A stretch of DNA of 64,000 bases from JAZKGA01 sp040386235 (GTDB lineage Bacteria; Pseudomonadota; Alphaproteobacteria; Micavibrionales; Micavibrionaceae): the NCBI GenBank assembly GCA_040386235.1, contig JAZKGA010000001.1, positions 806,001 to 870,000 on the forward strand. Reading direction: 5' to 3'. The notes below the pieces were generated by a model. The model was not told the origin of the DNA, ran no database searches, and was given only the letters and a program-made list of their open reading frames with translations. Made by a program: the position numbers and the translations under genes. Position 1 is the stretch's first letter, and each line of letters opens with the position of its first letter. Shown here piece after piece: positions 18,339 through 26,989 of this stretch.

Positions 18339-18366
18339 TATGGGTTTGTCCTTAAATTACACGCGA

Positions 18367-19764
18367 TTATTCGCCCATTGCGGCTGGAATATTGGAAACA
18401 CCATCGGTGCGATATTGTTGTAATTTGTTGCGCAGGGTTCGGATTGAAATCCCCAGAATTGTCGCGGCTTGTGTCCGGTTGCCAAGTGTATGACCCAGCG
18501 TATCCAGAATCATATCGCGTTCAACATCCGCAATGGTGCGGCCAATCATGGTCGTCACGGACGCGCTGTTTTTAACGTCTGAAACGGCTGTGGCCTGGGT
18601 CGGTACCAGGGTCGGTGCCTGTGTCGCATTGCCGCTTGCGCCCGTACCGGCCGCATTGGTGAAACTGTTATCCTGCAAATGGATCGCCGGCGATTCAATC
18701 TGATCTTCGACAGAAATCAGGATGGCACGGTGCATGGTGTTTTCCAGTTCGCGGATATTTCCGCGCCAGGGATAAGCCTGGATACGTTCCTGCGCTTCTG
18801 CCGATAACGCTTTACGCGGAACCCCATTGGCATCGGCGTATTTATCCGCAAAGAATGTAGCCAGCGGTAATATATCGCTGCGTCGATCCCGCAAAGGTGG
18901 CAGGGGAATGTTGACGACATTCAAGCGGAAATACAGATCCTCCCGGAATTCGCCTTTCTGGACAGATTTTTCCAGATCGCGGTTCGATGTGGCGATAATC
19001 CGCACATCGACCTTGATTGCATCGTTGCTGCCGACTCGGGTGATTTCCCGTTCCTGAATCGCGCGCAGCAGCTTGGCCTGCAACAGCGGATGCATCTCTG
19101 AAATCTCATCCAGCAGCAGTGTGCCACCGGCTGCCTCTTCAAACTTTCCAAGGCGGCGGGCAATCGCACCTGTAAAGGCCCCTTTTTCATGGCCGAATAA
19201 TTCGGATTCCAGCAAGGCTTCGGGGATCGCGGCACAGTTCAGAGCGATAAAACCCTTGTCCTTACGTTTTGATTTCAGGTGAATGTAACGCGACATCACC
19301 TCTTTCCCTGTGCCGGACTCGCCGGTAATCAGGATTGTTGCTTCGCTTGGGGCGATTTTGTCAGCCAGTTTTAAAATGGCCTGCATCGCCGGGGCGGACC
19401 CGATCATTGTTGATTGATCGTCGGTGACGGCCTCAAGCATTGCCGCAATCAATTCGGCATCGGGCGGCAGCGGGATATAGTCCTTTGCGCCGTCCTGAAT
19501 GGCCTTTACGGCGGCGCGCGTATCGTTATCAATACCGCACGCAATCACGGGAATGTTGATGCGTTCATCGTTTAACTGGCTGACCAACGTGCCGATTTTC
19601 ATCTTCACATCCATCATGATTAAATCCGCGCCCTTACCGTTACGTAACGCGCCCATCGCCTGCACGATATCTTCGCAATGCATGACTTTTGCGCCGCGTT
19701 TCAGGGCAATTTTACCTGCACTGCTGATATAGCCCTCTAATTGCCCGATAAGCATTAAACGCAT
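18367..19764 (-). CDS. flbD: Sigma-54 dependent flagellar regulator FlbD
   Basis: A 465-residue enhancer-binding protein. A receiver-like domain (about 1-120) is close to Caulobacter FlbD (PVIACGIDND, KDYIPLPPDAELIAA) and lacks the full acidic pocket, as in that family. The AAA+ domain has Walker A GESGTGKE and the sigma-54 contact GAFTGA. The Fis-type helix-turn-helix is at the end (AATILGISIRTLRNKL). In Caulobacter, FlbD with FliX activates middle and late flagellar genes and represses fliF. Ribosome site AAAGGA is good. It sits between the motA-like gene and flhA. Confidence 0.95.
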   Translation of the reverse strand: MRLMLIGQLEGYISSAGKIALKRGAKVMHCEDIVQAMGALRNGKGADLIMMDVKMKIGTLVSQLNDERINIPVIACGIDNDTRAAVKAIQDGAKDYIPLPPDAELIAAMLEAVTDDQSTMIGSAPAMQAILKLADKIAPSEATILITGESGTGKEVMSRYIHLKSKRKDKGFIALNCAAIPEALLESELFGHEKGAFTGAIARRLGKFEEAAGGTLLLDEISEMHPLLQAKLLRAIQEREITRVGSNDAIKVDVRIIATSNRDLEKSVQKGEFREDLYFRLNVVNIPLPPLRDRRSDILPLATFFADKYADANGVPRKALSAEAQERIQAYPWRGNIRELENTMHRAILISVEDQIESPAIHLQDNSFTNAAGTGASGNATQAPTLVPTQATAVSDVKNSASVTTMIGRTIADVERDMILDTLGHTLGNRTQAATILGISIRTLRNKLQQYRTDGVSNIPAAMGE

Positions 19765-19776
19765 TGTGGGGATCCT

Positions 19777-20628
19777 TTAGACATCGAAATAGTGCAGCCG
19801 TTGATGTGGCGGCAGCAAAGTGTTCAGGGCGATCTCAAGCGTGCGCGGGTTTTCCTTGCGCGCAATTGAAACTGCCATTTCCCGGACCATATCCAGGCGC
19901 ATTAAATCATCGGCCAGCGTCCGTTCAGCCTTTGCAGCCAACGGTGCCAGAATGACATTCCCAAGCACTGCGCCGTAAAACGTGGTTAACAGGGCAATCG
20001 CCATGGCCGGCCCGATCGTTGATGGATCGCTAAGTTGCGCCAGCATGTGGACCAGGCCCAGCAATGTGCCGATCAAGCCCATGCCAGGGGCCACCTCTGC
20101 CGCGCGGCGCAGGATATTGACGGCTGTATTGCCTTCCAGCGCGCGGGCGTCGATCACTTGGGTAAATGTACGCTGGATAACCTCAATACTGATATTATCC
20201 GCCAGCATTTGCGTGGCCAGGGCCACATCCTGATAATCATCCAGTTTGGGGCCAAGCTTGGTTAATGCCAGTGCGCCGCTTTTGCGTGCGCGGCCCGAGA
20301 TATCCAGCAGCATCTGGGCAAAAATACGCGGCACAACGTCGTGACGCTGGATGGTGCGTTTGACCGTCTGGACAAATCCATGCAGATCTTCGGTCGAAAA
20401 TGAAATCATCGTGACGGCGAACGTCCCGCCGAACACAATCAGGAACGCAGGCCAGTTAAAGAAATTAGCGTTTTGCTGGCCATACAGTGCCGTGCCCACA
20501 ATCATAATCAGGGCCATAACGGCCCCGATGACTGTCAGCCAATCCGTCGTTTTATGCACCGTGGCAAAGCGCACCGTTTTATCGGCGTTCACAGCGGCAG
20601 GATTGGCGGAAGGGGCAGTGTCAGTCAT
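19777..20628 (-). CDS. motA: Flagellar stator A subunit, MotA/PomA family, sodium-type features
   Basis: A 283-residue stator protein with four predicted membrane helices, two near residues 29-75 and two near 175-230. The cytoplasmic loop carries the MotA family signature. The third and fourth helices read GLIGTLLGLVHML and AIALLTTFYGAVLGN, with threonines where proton-driven MotA has alanine, as in sodium-driven PomA. I infer sodium coupling; this is not proven. Its B-subunit partners lie far away at 39576-40978, unlike the usual motAB pair. It is embedded between fliN and flbD. Confidence 0.88.
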   Translation of the reverse strand: MTDTAPSANPAAVNADKTVRFATVHKTTDWLTVIGAVMALIMIVGTALYGQQNANFFNWPAFLIVFGGTFAVTMISFSTEDLHGFVQTVKRTIQRHDVVPRIFAQMLLDISGRARKSGALALTKLGPKLDDYQDVALATQMLADNISIEVIQRTFTQVIDARALEGNTAVNILRRAAEVAPGMGLIGTLLGLVHMLAQLSDPSTIGPAMAIALLTTFYGAVLGNVILAPLAAKAERTLADDLMRLDMVREMAVSIARKENPRTLEIALNTLLPPHQRLHYFDV

Positions 20629-20631
20629 GCG

Positions 20632-21012
20632 TTATTCGCCGCTGCGATCAGATTTCACAATCTCAGTCATCGTGATGCCCAGGCGATCTTCGACCACGAC
20701 CACTTCGCCCCGCGCAACCAGGCGATTATTGACGTAGATGTCAATGGCCTCACCCACCTTGCGGTCCAATTCGACCACCGCGCCACGGCCAAGTTTCAGC
20801 AATTGCGACACTTGCATCGTGGACCGGCCAAGAACCGCAGAAATTTGAACGGGCACGTCGTAAATAGCCGTCACATCCTTTGCCATCGGCTCACCCACGG
20901 CAAATGTATCATCCGTATCGTCCTTCGGACGCGTATCCACAATCTCGTTCAGGTTCAATGTCCCGGCTTCGGCCACGGTTTCTGGTTCTTTTGTGTCTGG
21001 CGTATCACTCAT
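20632..21012 (-). CDS. fliN: Flagellar C-ring protein FliN
   Basis: A 126-residue protein with a variable acidic N-terminus (1-45) and a SpoA/FliN domain (VPVQISAVLGRSTMQVSQLLKLGRG region) covering about 48-120. FliN forms the base of the switch ring and docks FliH for export. The ATG at 21012 overlaps the fliH stop by 8 bases. The longer open frame upstream lies in fliH. The stop is 3 bases before the motA-like start. Confidence 0.93.
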   Translation of the reverse strand: MSDTPDTKEPETVAEAGTLNLNEIVDTRPKDDTDDTFAVGEPMAKDVTAIYDVPVQISAVLGRSTMQVSQLLKLGRGAVVELDRKVGEAIDIYVNNRLVARGEVVVVEDRLGITMTEIVKSDRSGE

Positions 21013-21682
21013 GCGGCTGGTCCTTATCCGTCGTTGGCGTATTGGCATCATGATGCGTCGTCGCACCGATTTCTGCAAGCAGAAGCTGTAATCTTTCGTG
21101 GATCAGGGCCTGCATATCCGTCATCGACTGGATTGCCCCCCCATGGGCCCAGGTGATCTTGCAGTCACCGGCGGGCAACAGAGGGTCTGCTTCGATCTGA
21201 AACCGCGTGGCCTTGTCGCCGTACATTTTGGTCAGGTACTGGGACAGCGTTTCCCGATATAATTCAGGAATGGTAATAATCATATCCTGGTTGCGGGGCA
21301 TGGCGGTGATAACGTCCTGGATCATCGCGACGGTCAGGGGCCAGCTTTCGGCCTTAATCAATGTGGCCGAGGTCTGGGCGTACAACGCCTGGCTGGCCAC
21401 CAGAACATCTTTGGCAAAGGCTTCCGACCGTTGCGTTTCCGCGCGCAATAAATCATCCAGCTGGGTATTTAAAATGCCCAGAAACGTCGCGATTTCACGG
21501 CTGATACCCTCTTCGGACTCGCGGAACCCTTCCTGCCTCCCGCGCCGAAAGGCATCGTCCTGGCTGGCCGTCAAATCATCATGGCTGTAGGTGGGCGAGG
21601 GCGCGGCATCGTCCTGTGCAATATCAACCTGTGCATGAGGGGAATCAAAGCGGTGCAGATCAAAGAGGTATTTCTTAACCAT
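21005..21682 (-). CDS. fliH: Flagellar export regulator FliH
   Basis: A 225-residue protein with a short N-terminal motif (MVKKYLFDLHRFD), a charged helical middle containing the FRRGRQEGFRESEE stretch typical of FliH, and a V-ATPase E-subunit-like C-terminal domain (about 110-200). FliH holds FliI at the C-ring through FliN. The family is weakly conserved, so position between fliG and fliN is part of the evidence. Start ATG 21682 follows GAAGG directly. Confidence 0.85.
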   Translation of the reverse strand: MVKKYLFDLHRFDSPHAQVDIAQDDAAPSPTYSHDDLTASQDDAFRRGRQEGFRESEEGISREIATFLGILNTQLDDLLRAETQRSEAFAKDVLVASQALYAQTSATLIKAESWPLTVAMIQDVITAMPRNQDMIITIPELYRETLSQYLTKMYGDKATRFQIEADPLLPAGDCKITWAHGGAIQSMTDMQALIHERLQLLLAEIGATTHHDANTPTTDKDQPHE

Positions 21683-21691
21683 CCTTCACCA

Positions 21692-22708
21692 TTAATAGAC
21701 CAGCTGGTCTTCTTCAGACTTGCCGCCCAGGACAATTTCGCCCCGGCCTTCCAAATCCTTGGCCACGGACACCACGTATTGTTGCGCGTCTTCGACATCT
21801 TTAAGGCGGACAGGGCCCATGGCCGACATGTCTTCCTTCATAATCTTTGCTGCCCGTTCAGACATATTGGAAAAGAACAGGTCCTTGATCGAGTCCGTCG
21901 CGCCTTTAAGCGCCATAGGCAGTTTATCTTTGTCGATCGCGCGGATCAATGTCTGCATCCCCGCCGGGTCAATCCGTAACAAATCTTCGAACGTAAACAT
22001 CAGGGCCCGGATTTTCTGGGCTGCTTCTGGCGTATTTGTTTCCAGGGATTCCATGAAGCGACCCTCGACCGACCGTTCCAAGGCGTTGAAAATCTCTGCC
22101 ATATGTTCGTGACTGTCGCGGCGTTGGGTGCGTGCCAGGTTGGTCATAAATTCACTGCGCAGCGTGCGTTCAACGTCCTCCAGAATTTCTTTTTGGATCG
22201 TTTCCATACGCAACATCCGATGGATGACCTCCATCGCGAAATTTTCAGGCAGGTTGGACAGGACGCGCGCCGCATGATCGGTCGAGATTTTCGACAACAC
22301 CACGGCCACGGTCTGAGGGTATTCTTTTTGCAGGAAATTTGCCAAAATCTCCTCATTCACATTTCCCAGCTTTTCCCACATGGTGCGGCCGGCCGGACCG
22401 CGAATTTCTTCCATGATCTGGTCAAGTTTTTCTTTGCCCAAAACTTTCGCCAGCAGGCGTTCCGTGCTGTCCATCGTGCCGATCAGGGCGTTAGTCGAAC
22501 TCATCTGCTCGGCAAAGTCAACGAACAGGCGCTCAACCACATTGGCACTGACGCGACCTAAACCAGCCATGGTGGTCGAGATTTCCATGATTTCGTCATC
22601 GTCCATATGTTCGAACATGACGGTGGCGTGAGTCTCGCCAAGCGCCAGCAGGAACAGGGCGCCTTTTTCGACCCCTGATAGTGTGCGATAATCTTCACGC
22701 GTCCGCAT
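21692..22708 (-). CDS. fliG: Flagellar switch protein FliG
   Basis: A 338-residue rotor protein with the three FliG domains. The N-domain binds FliF (LSGVEKGALFLLALGE near residue 8). The middle domain contains the EHPQ-type motif, here KEYPQTVA. The C-domain holds the charged torque helix (RAIDKDKLPMALKGA, about 260-275) that meets the stator. It directly follows fliF with a 6-base gap and belongs to the fliF-fliG-fliH-fliN run. Confidence 0.95.
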   Translation of the reverse strand: MRTREDYRTLSGVEKGALFLLALGETHATVMFEHMDDDEIMEISTTMAGLGRVSANVVERLFVDFAEQMSSTNALIGTMDSTERLLAKVLGKEKLDQIMEEIRGPAGRTMWEKLGNVNEEILANFLQKEYPQTVAVVLSKISTDHAARVLSNLPENFAMEVIHRMLRMETIQKEILEDVERTLRSEFMTNLARTQRRDSHEHMAEIFNALERSVEGRFMESLETNTPEAAQKIRALMFTFEDLLRIDPAGMQTLIRAIDKDKLPMALKGATDSIKDLFFSNMSERAAKIMKEDMSAMGPVRLKDVEDAQQYVVSVAKDLEGRGEIVLGGKSEEDQLVY

Positions 22709-22714
22709 CTGTTC

Positions 22715-24406
22715 TTAATCCTTCGATGTCATCCAATTGCGTATAACCGATACCGTTTCGGTCGGGTATGCCGTCACGATTTCTTCCACTTTCCGCAGGG
22801 TTGAGGCCTTAACCTGGCCTTCGACGCGGTGCATGTCGATCATTGCGCTGTCTTCGGCGCTGCCGCCACCACCGGACGGGCCTGGCAAGGCGCCGGCATA
22901 GTTAGGACTTGGTAAGGCCTGCTTACCCTCAACCCCCGGCAGCATATCATAGGATTGTTCAGCGTCCGCAGGCTGGCGCGACTGACGGCCTTCGTTTTCC
23001 AGCAGGCGGTTGATCATAGGCTGGATCACCAGCAAGACCACCAGGATCATCATCACCGCGATGGTAATCAATTCAACCGCGTCCAAAAGGTCAGATTTAT
23101 TAAAGCCCAGCAATGTTTCGGTGGATTCTTCAGGCACTTCGACTTCGGCGAACTGCATATTGACGATTTCGATCGTGTCCCCGCGTTTTACATCAAAACC
23201 AACGGCGGATTTCACCAGAGTCGTCAACTGGTCCAGTGCCGGTTGCGGGCGAGGGGTATAAGTTTTAACGCCTTCGGCATCGGTTGTGTAAGTGCCGTCA
23301 ACCAGAACGGCGACGGATAGACGCTTGATTTCACCCACCTCACGGACCTGGCTGCGGATTGTTTTCCCGATTTCGTAATTGGTGGTTTCTTCAATCCGAT
23401 TGCCTTCTGCTGTCGGTGGCGTGTTTTCCTGAAGCCCGCCAGCGGCCGCAGGTGGTGGGACGTTGTTTTCAACGCTGACATAGTCGGCATTGGATTCACG
23501 TTCGCTGTTGCTTTCCTCAACGGTCTGCGTTGACCGCACAACCTGTTGGTTTGGATCGAAGATTTCTTCGTTCGTGGTGATGCGGTCGAAATTCAGATCG
23601 ACGCTGACATTCGCCCGGACCTTGTCAAAGCCGACCGTGCGGCCGACCAGTGCCTCAATCGTTTCGGTCAGGCGCAATTCCGTATTGCGGCGCAGTTCCT
23701 CGGTTTTCATGGTCATCAGGCTTTCGCCTTCTTCGCCACCTTTGGCCAGCAGGTTACCCTTGCTGTCGATGATCGACACATTGTTAATCTTAAGCGACGG
23801 CACGGCAGAGGCGATCAAGGACTGGATACCCGCAATCTGTTCGTTGCTAAGGCGTGCGCCGGGTTTAACATCCAGGAAGATGCTGGCGCTGGCTGGGCGG
23901 CTGTCGCGGCTGAATAACTCGCGTTGCGGTAAAACCAGGTGAACGCGCGCGTTTTTAACAGGCTCAAGCGAGGAAATGGTGCGCGCCAGTTCACCTTCCA
24001 ATGCCCGGACTTGCTTAATGTTCTGGACAAAATTGGTGGTGCCGAAACCGGATTCCTTGTCAAAAATCTCATATCCCATCGTGCCGCCATTGGGCAGGCC
24101 CGCCTGTGCCAGCATCATTCGGGCCCGGTTGACGTCTTTTTCAGGGACCATGATCGACGACCCTTCGGGCGACACATCGTAAGGGATGTTTTGTTCGCCC
24201 AGCTTGGTCACAACCGCGGCACTGCTTTCGCCTGAAAGATCAGCATACAGCAAGGTCATGTTCGGGGCGGCGACGCGGGCGGAAATAAAGACGAAAAACA
24301 GGACCAGGCCCAAAACGACCGCGCCCATGATTGCCAGTCGCACCGGCCCAAGTGATCGCACGGTATTCGTGAAAGAGGCGCCAGTTTCGTTTGTCGTTGT
24401 GTCCAT
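22715..24406 (-). CDS. fliF: Flagellar MS-ring protein FliF
   Basis: A 563-residue protein. It has an N-terminal transmembrane helix (about 25-45) and two periplasmic ring-building domains (NMTLLYADLSGESSA, then the YscJ-like block to about 225). A beta-collar region follows, then a second transmembrane helix (about 448-470), and a C-terminal FliG-binding tail (EEIVTAYPTETVSVIRNWM). FliF forms the first structure of the basal body. It heads the minus-strand cluster, with a 275-base gap upstream holding promoters in both directions. Confidence 0.95.
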   Translation of the reverse strand: MDTTTNETGASFTNTVRSLGPVRLAIMGAVVLGLVLFFVFISARVAAPNMTLLYADLSGESSAAVVTKLGEQNIPYDVSPEGSSIMVPEKDVNRARMMLAQAGLPNGGTMGYEIFDKESGFGTTNFVQNIKQVRALEGELARTISSLEPVKNARVHLVLPQRELFSRDSRPASASIFLDVKPGARLSNEQIAGIQSLIASAVPSLKINNVSIIDSKGNLLAKGGEEGESLMTMKTEELRRNTELRLTETIEALVGRTVGFDKVRANVSVDLNFDRITTNEEIFDPNQQVVRSTQTVEESNSERESNADYVSVENNVPPPAAAGGLQENTPPTAEGNRIEETTNYEIGKTIRSQVREVGEIKRLSVAVLVDGTYTTDAEGVKTYTPRPQPALDQLTTLVKSAVGFDVKRGDTIEIVNMQFAEVEVPEESTETLLGFNKSDLLDAVELITIAVMMILVVLLVIQPMINRLLENEGRQSRQPADAEQSYDMLPGVEGKQALPSPNYAGALPGPSGGGGSAEDSAMIDMHRVEGQVKASTLRKVEEIVTAYPTETVSVIRNWMTSKD

Positions 24407-24516
24407 GTCGGTCGCCTATGCCCCAATTATTCCCACTGCGAACCTGCCCGCATGCCGGGTCTGGCCTGCTATGGCCGTACAGTGTTCACTCACGTTTTTA
24501 AATCGCATGTTTTATT

Positions 24517-24522
24517 ATTATA
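24517..24522 (-). promoter_or_regulatory. Possible -10 element for fliF
   Basis: TATAAT on the minus strand, about 110 bases before the fliF start. The -35 position (24545-24540, TGGCAA) is a poor match. No perfect CtrA box or sigma-54 element was found in this gap, so how fliF is controlled here is unclear. Confidence 0.3.
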
Positions 24523-24598
24523 CGCATAAAATCACGCTTTTGCCACTCCCTGAATTTCGGGATGTTTTGATATAAACTTCTAATATTATGTCGATTTT

Positions 24599-24627
24599 TT
24601 GACTCGTCTTTTGTATTTTGCTATAAT
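24599..24627 (+). promoter_or_regulatory. Sigma-70 type promoter for the FlaG-like gene
   Basis: TTGACT (24599-24604), a 17-base spacer and TATAAT (24622-24627), an almost perfect housekeeping promoter, about 55 bases before the ATG at 24682. A GANTC site (GACTC, 24601-24605) overlaps the -35 box. Confidence 0.7.
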
Positions 24628-24681
24628 GAAAATAGGGTGTGCAGATAAAAACGATAAACGTTACATGCACAGGTGGGACAT

Positions 24682-25173
24682 ATGTTAGAAGCCATAGCGA
24701 TGAATGTCGCCAATGCGGCCTATTTACGGGTAGAGGCCCAGAAATTATCGCCGCAGCCAGTGCCCGTACGGCCTATGCCTGCTGTTAAAGCCAGCGTTTC
24801 TGCGCCTTATTACAGCCCATATGTGATCGTCGATGAATCGTCCAGCAAGGCCATTTTGGCCATGCGTGATTCGGCGACGGGAAATATCACCCGCCAGTTC
24901 CCGACTGACAGCCAGATCCGCGCCTATCAACGCGTCGAGGCAATGACGACCGCGATCCGAACCGAAAGTCGCGTCGATGCGCCAGAAGTTGCTTCGACAC
25001 TTAATCGCCCCAAAGCGACCCGCCAGGCGGAAGACATCGCCCTGCCGGGCAATAACGTCACATTCGGGACCGGCGACAGTGAGGCTTTCAGCGATATTGA
25101 AATAAATATTGATGATGGCGCAATGTCACCGCCCATTGGCGATACGTACACACCTGTCAGCCTGGACGCTTAA
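24682..25173 (+). CDS. FlaG-like hypothetical flagellar protein
   Basis: A 163-residue protein. Residues about 45-85 (ILAMRDSATGNITRQFPTDS) resemble the FlaG family pattern in which a hydrophobic strand is followed by an R-Q-x-P box. FlaG proteins influence filament length in other bacteria. The rest has no recognisable domain, and the tail is acidic. The ATG at 24682 is preferred over a GTG three codons earlier because AGGTGG lies 6 bases before it. It has its own strong promoter and is convergent with flaF. The name is tentative. Confidence 0.6.
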   Translation: MLEAIAMNVANAAYLRVEAQKLSPQPVPVRPMPAVKASVSAPYYSPYVIVDESSSKAILAMRDSATGNITRQFPTDSQIRAYQRVEAMTTAIRTESRVDAPEVASTLNRPKATRQAEDIALPGNNVTFGTGDSEAFSDIEINIDDGAMSPPIGDTYTPVSLDA

Positions 25174-25183
25174 TTTAAAACGC

Positions 25184-25612
25184 TTAACCAGGAATTTCTG
25201 CAGCAGGGGCCCGTTCCATCAATCCAGCCGCGATTTCGCGGTTGATTGTAATCAGGACAGGCAGTTTTTCACGGTCCGGATCGGCCAGAATGTCCAATGA
25301 GCGTTGAAAAACGAATGTCGCCAATGACAGGATATTCGCACTCATCTTGCCTTTGGCACTCGGGTCATTCGCCGCTTCCAAGGCCATGTCATAAAAGACA
25401 GCCCAGACCTGGCGGTTATAAGAAATGGTTTTTTCAATCCGTTGCGTGTCCTGGCCGTCCCAGCTGTCGTGCAAATCCTGGATTTGTCGGGCTGCACGCA
25501 ATAAAATCTTGGCCTCAACCTCACGCGCAGTATCGCCTTGGCCGCCATGCTGGCCATAACTGCCTGCCGCCCGCGCGTAACTTCCGGATTTTGGACCGTA
25601 TCCTTGCGACAT
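25184..25612 (-). CDS. flaF: Flagellin synthesis regulator FlaF
   Basis: A 142-residue protein with a glycine/tyrosine-rich start (about 1-28) and the FlaF domain after it (REVEAKILLRAARQI, NRQVWAVFYDMALE). In Caulobacter FlaF is needed for flagellin secretion and works against the translational repressor FlbT. The ATG overlaps the flbT stop by one base (TAATG), so the two are coupled. This pair with an adjacent flagellin gene is an alphaproteobacterial hallmark. Confidence 0.92.
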   Translation of the reverse strand: MSQGYGPKSGSYARAAGSYGQHGGQGDTAREVEAKILLRAARQIQDLHDSWDGQDTQRIEKTISYNRQVWAVFYDMALEAANDPSAKGKMSANILSLATFVFQRSLDILADPDREKLPVLITINREIAAGLMERAPAAEIPG

Positions 25613-25995
25613 TATACCTCTTTTAAGATATCTGCCTCGTGTTGAATTAACTTATGGGCCTCTTTCAACGCTTTGTAGTATTGGCCCAATAATATATTTT
25701 CGTTGATATTGACGAAATAAACAAGTGTTGTCGGGGCGGCCTGCATCACATCACGGACCAGCGCGAAATATTTGTGGTGATATTCGCGCGGATTGCGCGC
25801 CAGATACATGCACTGGATCAGAAAATAAATGCGACGGCAGGGCGTATCGGCGTCTTGTTCCTGCAACACATCTTTTTCACGCAGGATGGGGGCCTCACCC
25901 GCGATATGAAGTCGCGCCCGTTGCTGGTCATTCGTGATAACCGCCGTGCCGATAAGGATTTTTTCGCCTGGTTTCAGGTCAATAACAAGAGCCAT
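25612..25995 (-). CDS. flbT: Flagellin translation repressor FlbT
   Basis: A 127-residue protein close to FlbT along its full length (LKPGEKILIGTAVI, RRIYFLIQCMYL). FlbT binds the 5' leader of flagellin mRNA and lowers its stability or translation until the hook is complete. The upstream flagellin-family gene ends only 21 bases before it, so flagellin, flbT and flaF can be one transcript, and the leader of that message is the likely target. Confidence 0.93.
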   Translation of the reverse strand: MALVIDLKPGEKILIGTAVITNDQQRARLHIAGEAPILREKDVLQEQDADTPCRRIYFLIQCMYLARNPREYHHKYFALVRDVMQAAPTTLVYFVNINENILLGQYYKALKEAHKLIQHEADILKEV

Positions 25996-26016
25996 GCCTG
26001 AGAGCGTAGTATGAGA

Positions 26017-26871
26017 TTAGAATTGCTGCAACAGGGCGCGCTGATTTTCATTGGCTAGCGACACATCGCTGCCTGCCAATTGTTGGCGCACCTGAAGGGC
26101 CAGCAGGTTCGCTGCCTCTTCCGCTGTACTGCTTAAAACCGGTGCAGACGCTTGTGACGACAGTAACTGCATCGCGTTTAACGAGAAGTCCTGCACCGTC
26201 TGAAGCGTGTTCATATCGCCGGCCAATTGCTGGCTGAATAATTTTACTTCGTCCAGCGCATTGCTGACGGTGCCGCGCACGTTATCAGCCACGGGAGCAG
26301 TTGCATCGCCGAATTCCATAGGGTACAGGCCCAGGCCACCACTGCTGATGAAAATGCTTTGTGTAATCGAATTACCGCGTGCCCCTGTATCAATAATCGT
26401 TTGCAGGTCTTCGCCCTGCAACAGGTTCGGGGGATTGGCCGATTCGGCAGCGGTCGCATCAATTTCGGCCAGAACTTTGGCAAAGCGCGTGCTTAATTCC
26501 TCAAGCTTCGGTCGGATTTCTGCGCGATCTTCTGTTGATTTCAAGGTGTCACGGGCCCGCACGGCAATGCCGCCGGCCTGTTCCAGAAGGGCTGTGATTT
26601 TACCAATTCGTCCCTGGGCGTCGCGAATCGTCGAAACACTGTCGCCAACATTTTCAAGGATTCGGGCAATCGTCCCGGCTTTATCGTTCAGGAAGGACAC
26701 ATCAATTGTATCGGCAGGCAAACCGGCATTCGGTTGTGCCGCCTGATTAACCTGGTTTCCTGTTGGGATTGGTTTGTCGGCGCGCACAGATTTGGTGAGG
26801 GCGTCGCTCTTTAATGTATTGGTCGCGCCAGCAAGGCTGCGCTGTAATAAAGACGAAACTGGATCAGACAT
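26017..26871 (-). CDS. Flagellin-family protein
   Basis: A 284-residue protein with the ends of a flagellin. The N-terminal region is helical (SVSTIRDAQGRIGKITALLEQ resembles the D1 helix). The C-terminal helix has heptads and the terminal N-x-R-x-LLQQF pattern similar to the D0 end of flagellins and FlgL. The expected N-terminal D0 stretch (about 25 residues) is atypical. I infer a divergent flagellin or FlgL-like junction protein. The neighbouring flbT/flaF pair favours flagellin. The ribosome site GGAGG is excellent. A CtrA box lies upstream. Confidence 0.72.
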   Translation of the reverse strand: MSDPVSSLLQRSLAGATNTLKSDALTKSVRADKPIPTGNQVNQAAQPNAGLPADTIDVSFLNDKAGTIARILENVGDSVSTIRDAQGRIGKITALLEQAGGIAVRARDTLKSTEDRAEIRPKLEELSTRFAKVLAEIDATAAESANPPNLLQGEDLQTIIDTGARGNSITQSIFISSGGLGLYPMEFGDATAPVADNVRGTVSNALDEVKLFSQQLAGDMNTLQTVQDFSLNAMQLLSSQASAPVLSSTAEEAANLLALQVRQQLAGSDVSLANENQRALLQQF

Positions 26872-26924
26872 CTTAATAACCTCCTCTCCTAGGCGGTCAA
26901 GATTACATACAAACTATGGGTGCG

Positions 26925-26929
26925 ATTCC
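26925..26929 (-). promoter_or_regulatory. GANTC (CcrM-type) site in the flagellin-family gene leader
   Basis: GATTC/GAATC inside the inverted repeat GTGCG-ATTCCA-CGCAC (26921-26936), near the predicted transcription start. The repeat could be a small mRNA hairpin for FlbT or a regulator site; both are inference. Confidence 0.4.
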
Positions 26930-26942
26930 ACGCACTCTTACT

Positions 26943-26979
26943 CTTATACCATATGATATATAAATTAACAGAGGGTTAA
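26943..26979 (-). promoter_or_regulatory. CtrA-dependent promoter of the flagellin-family gene
   Basis: A perfect TTAA-N7-TTAA box (26979-26965) lies over the expected -35, and a -10-like TATAAG lies at 26948-26943. The predicted start is about 65 bases before the start codon. No sigma-54 element was found here, unlike the usual flagellin promoter in Caulobacter. Confidence 0.65.
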
Positions 26980-26989
26980 TTTTATTGCC

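Noticed and set aside
24480..24545. Search for a CtrA box or sigma-54 element for fliF
   Set aside because: Only TTAA-N8-TTTT and poor GG/GC pairs were found; not enough to call.
25170..25192. TTAA pairs between the FlaG-like gene and flaF
   Set aside because: Spacing is 5 or 10, not 7, and the gap lies between two gene ends where a promoter is not expected.
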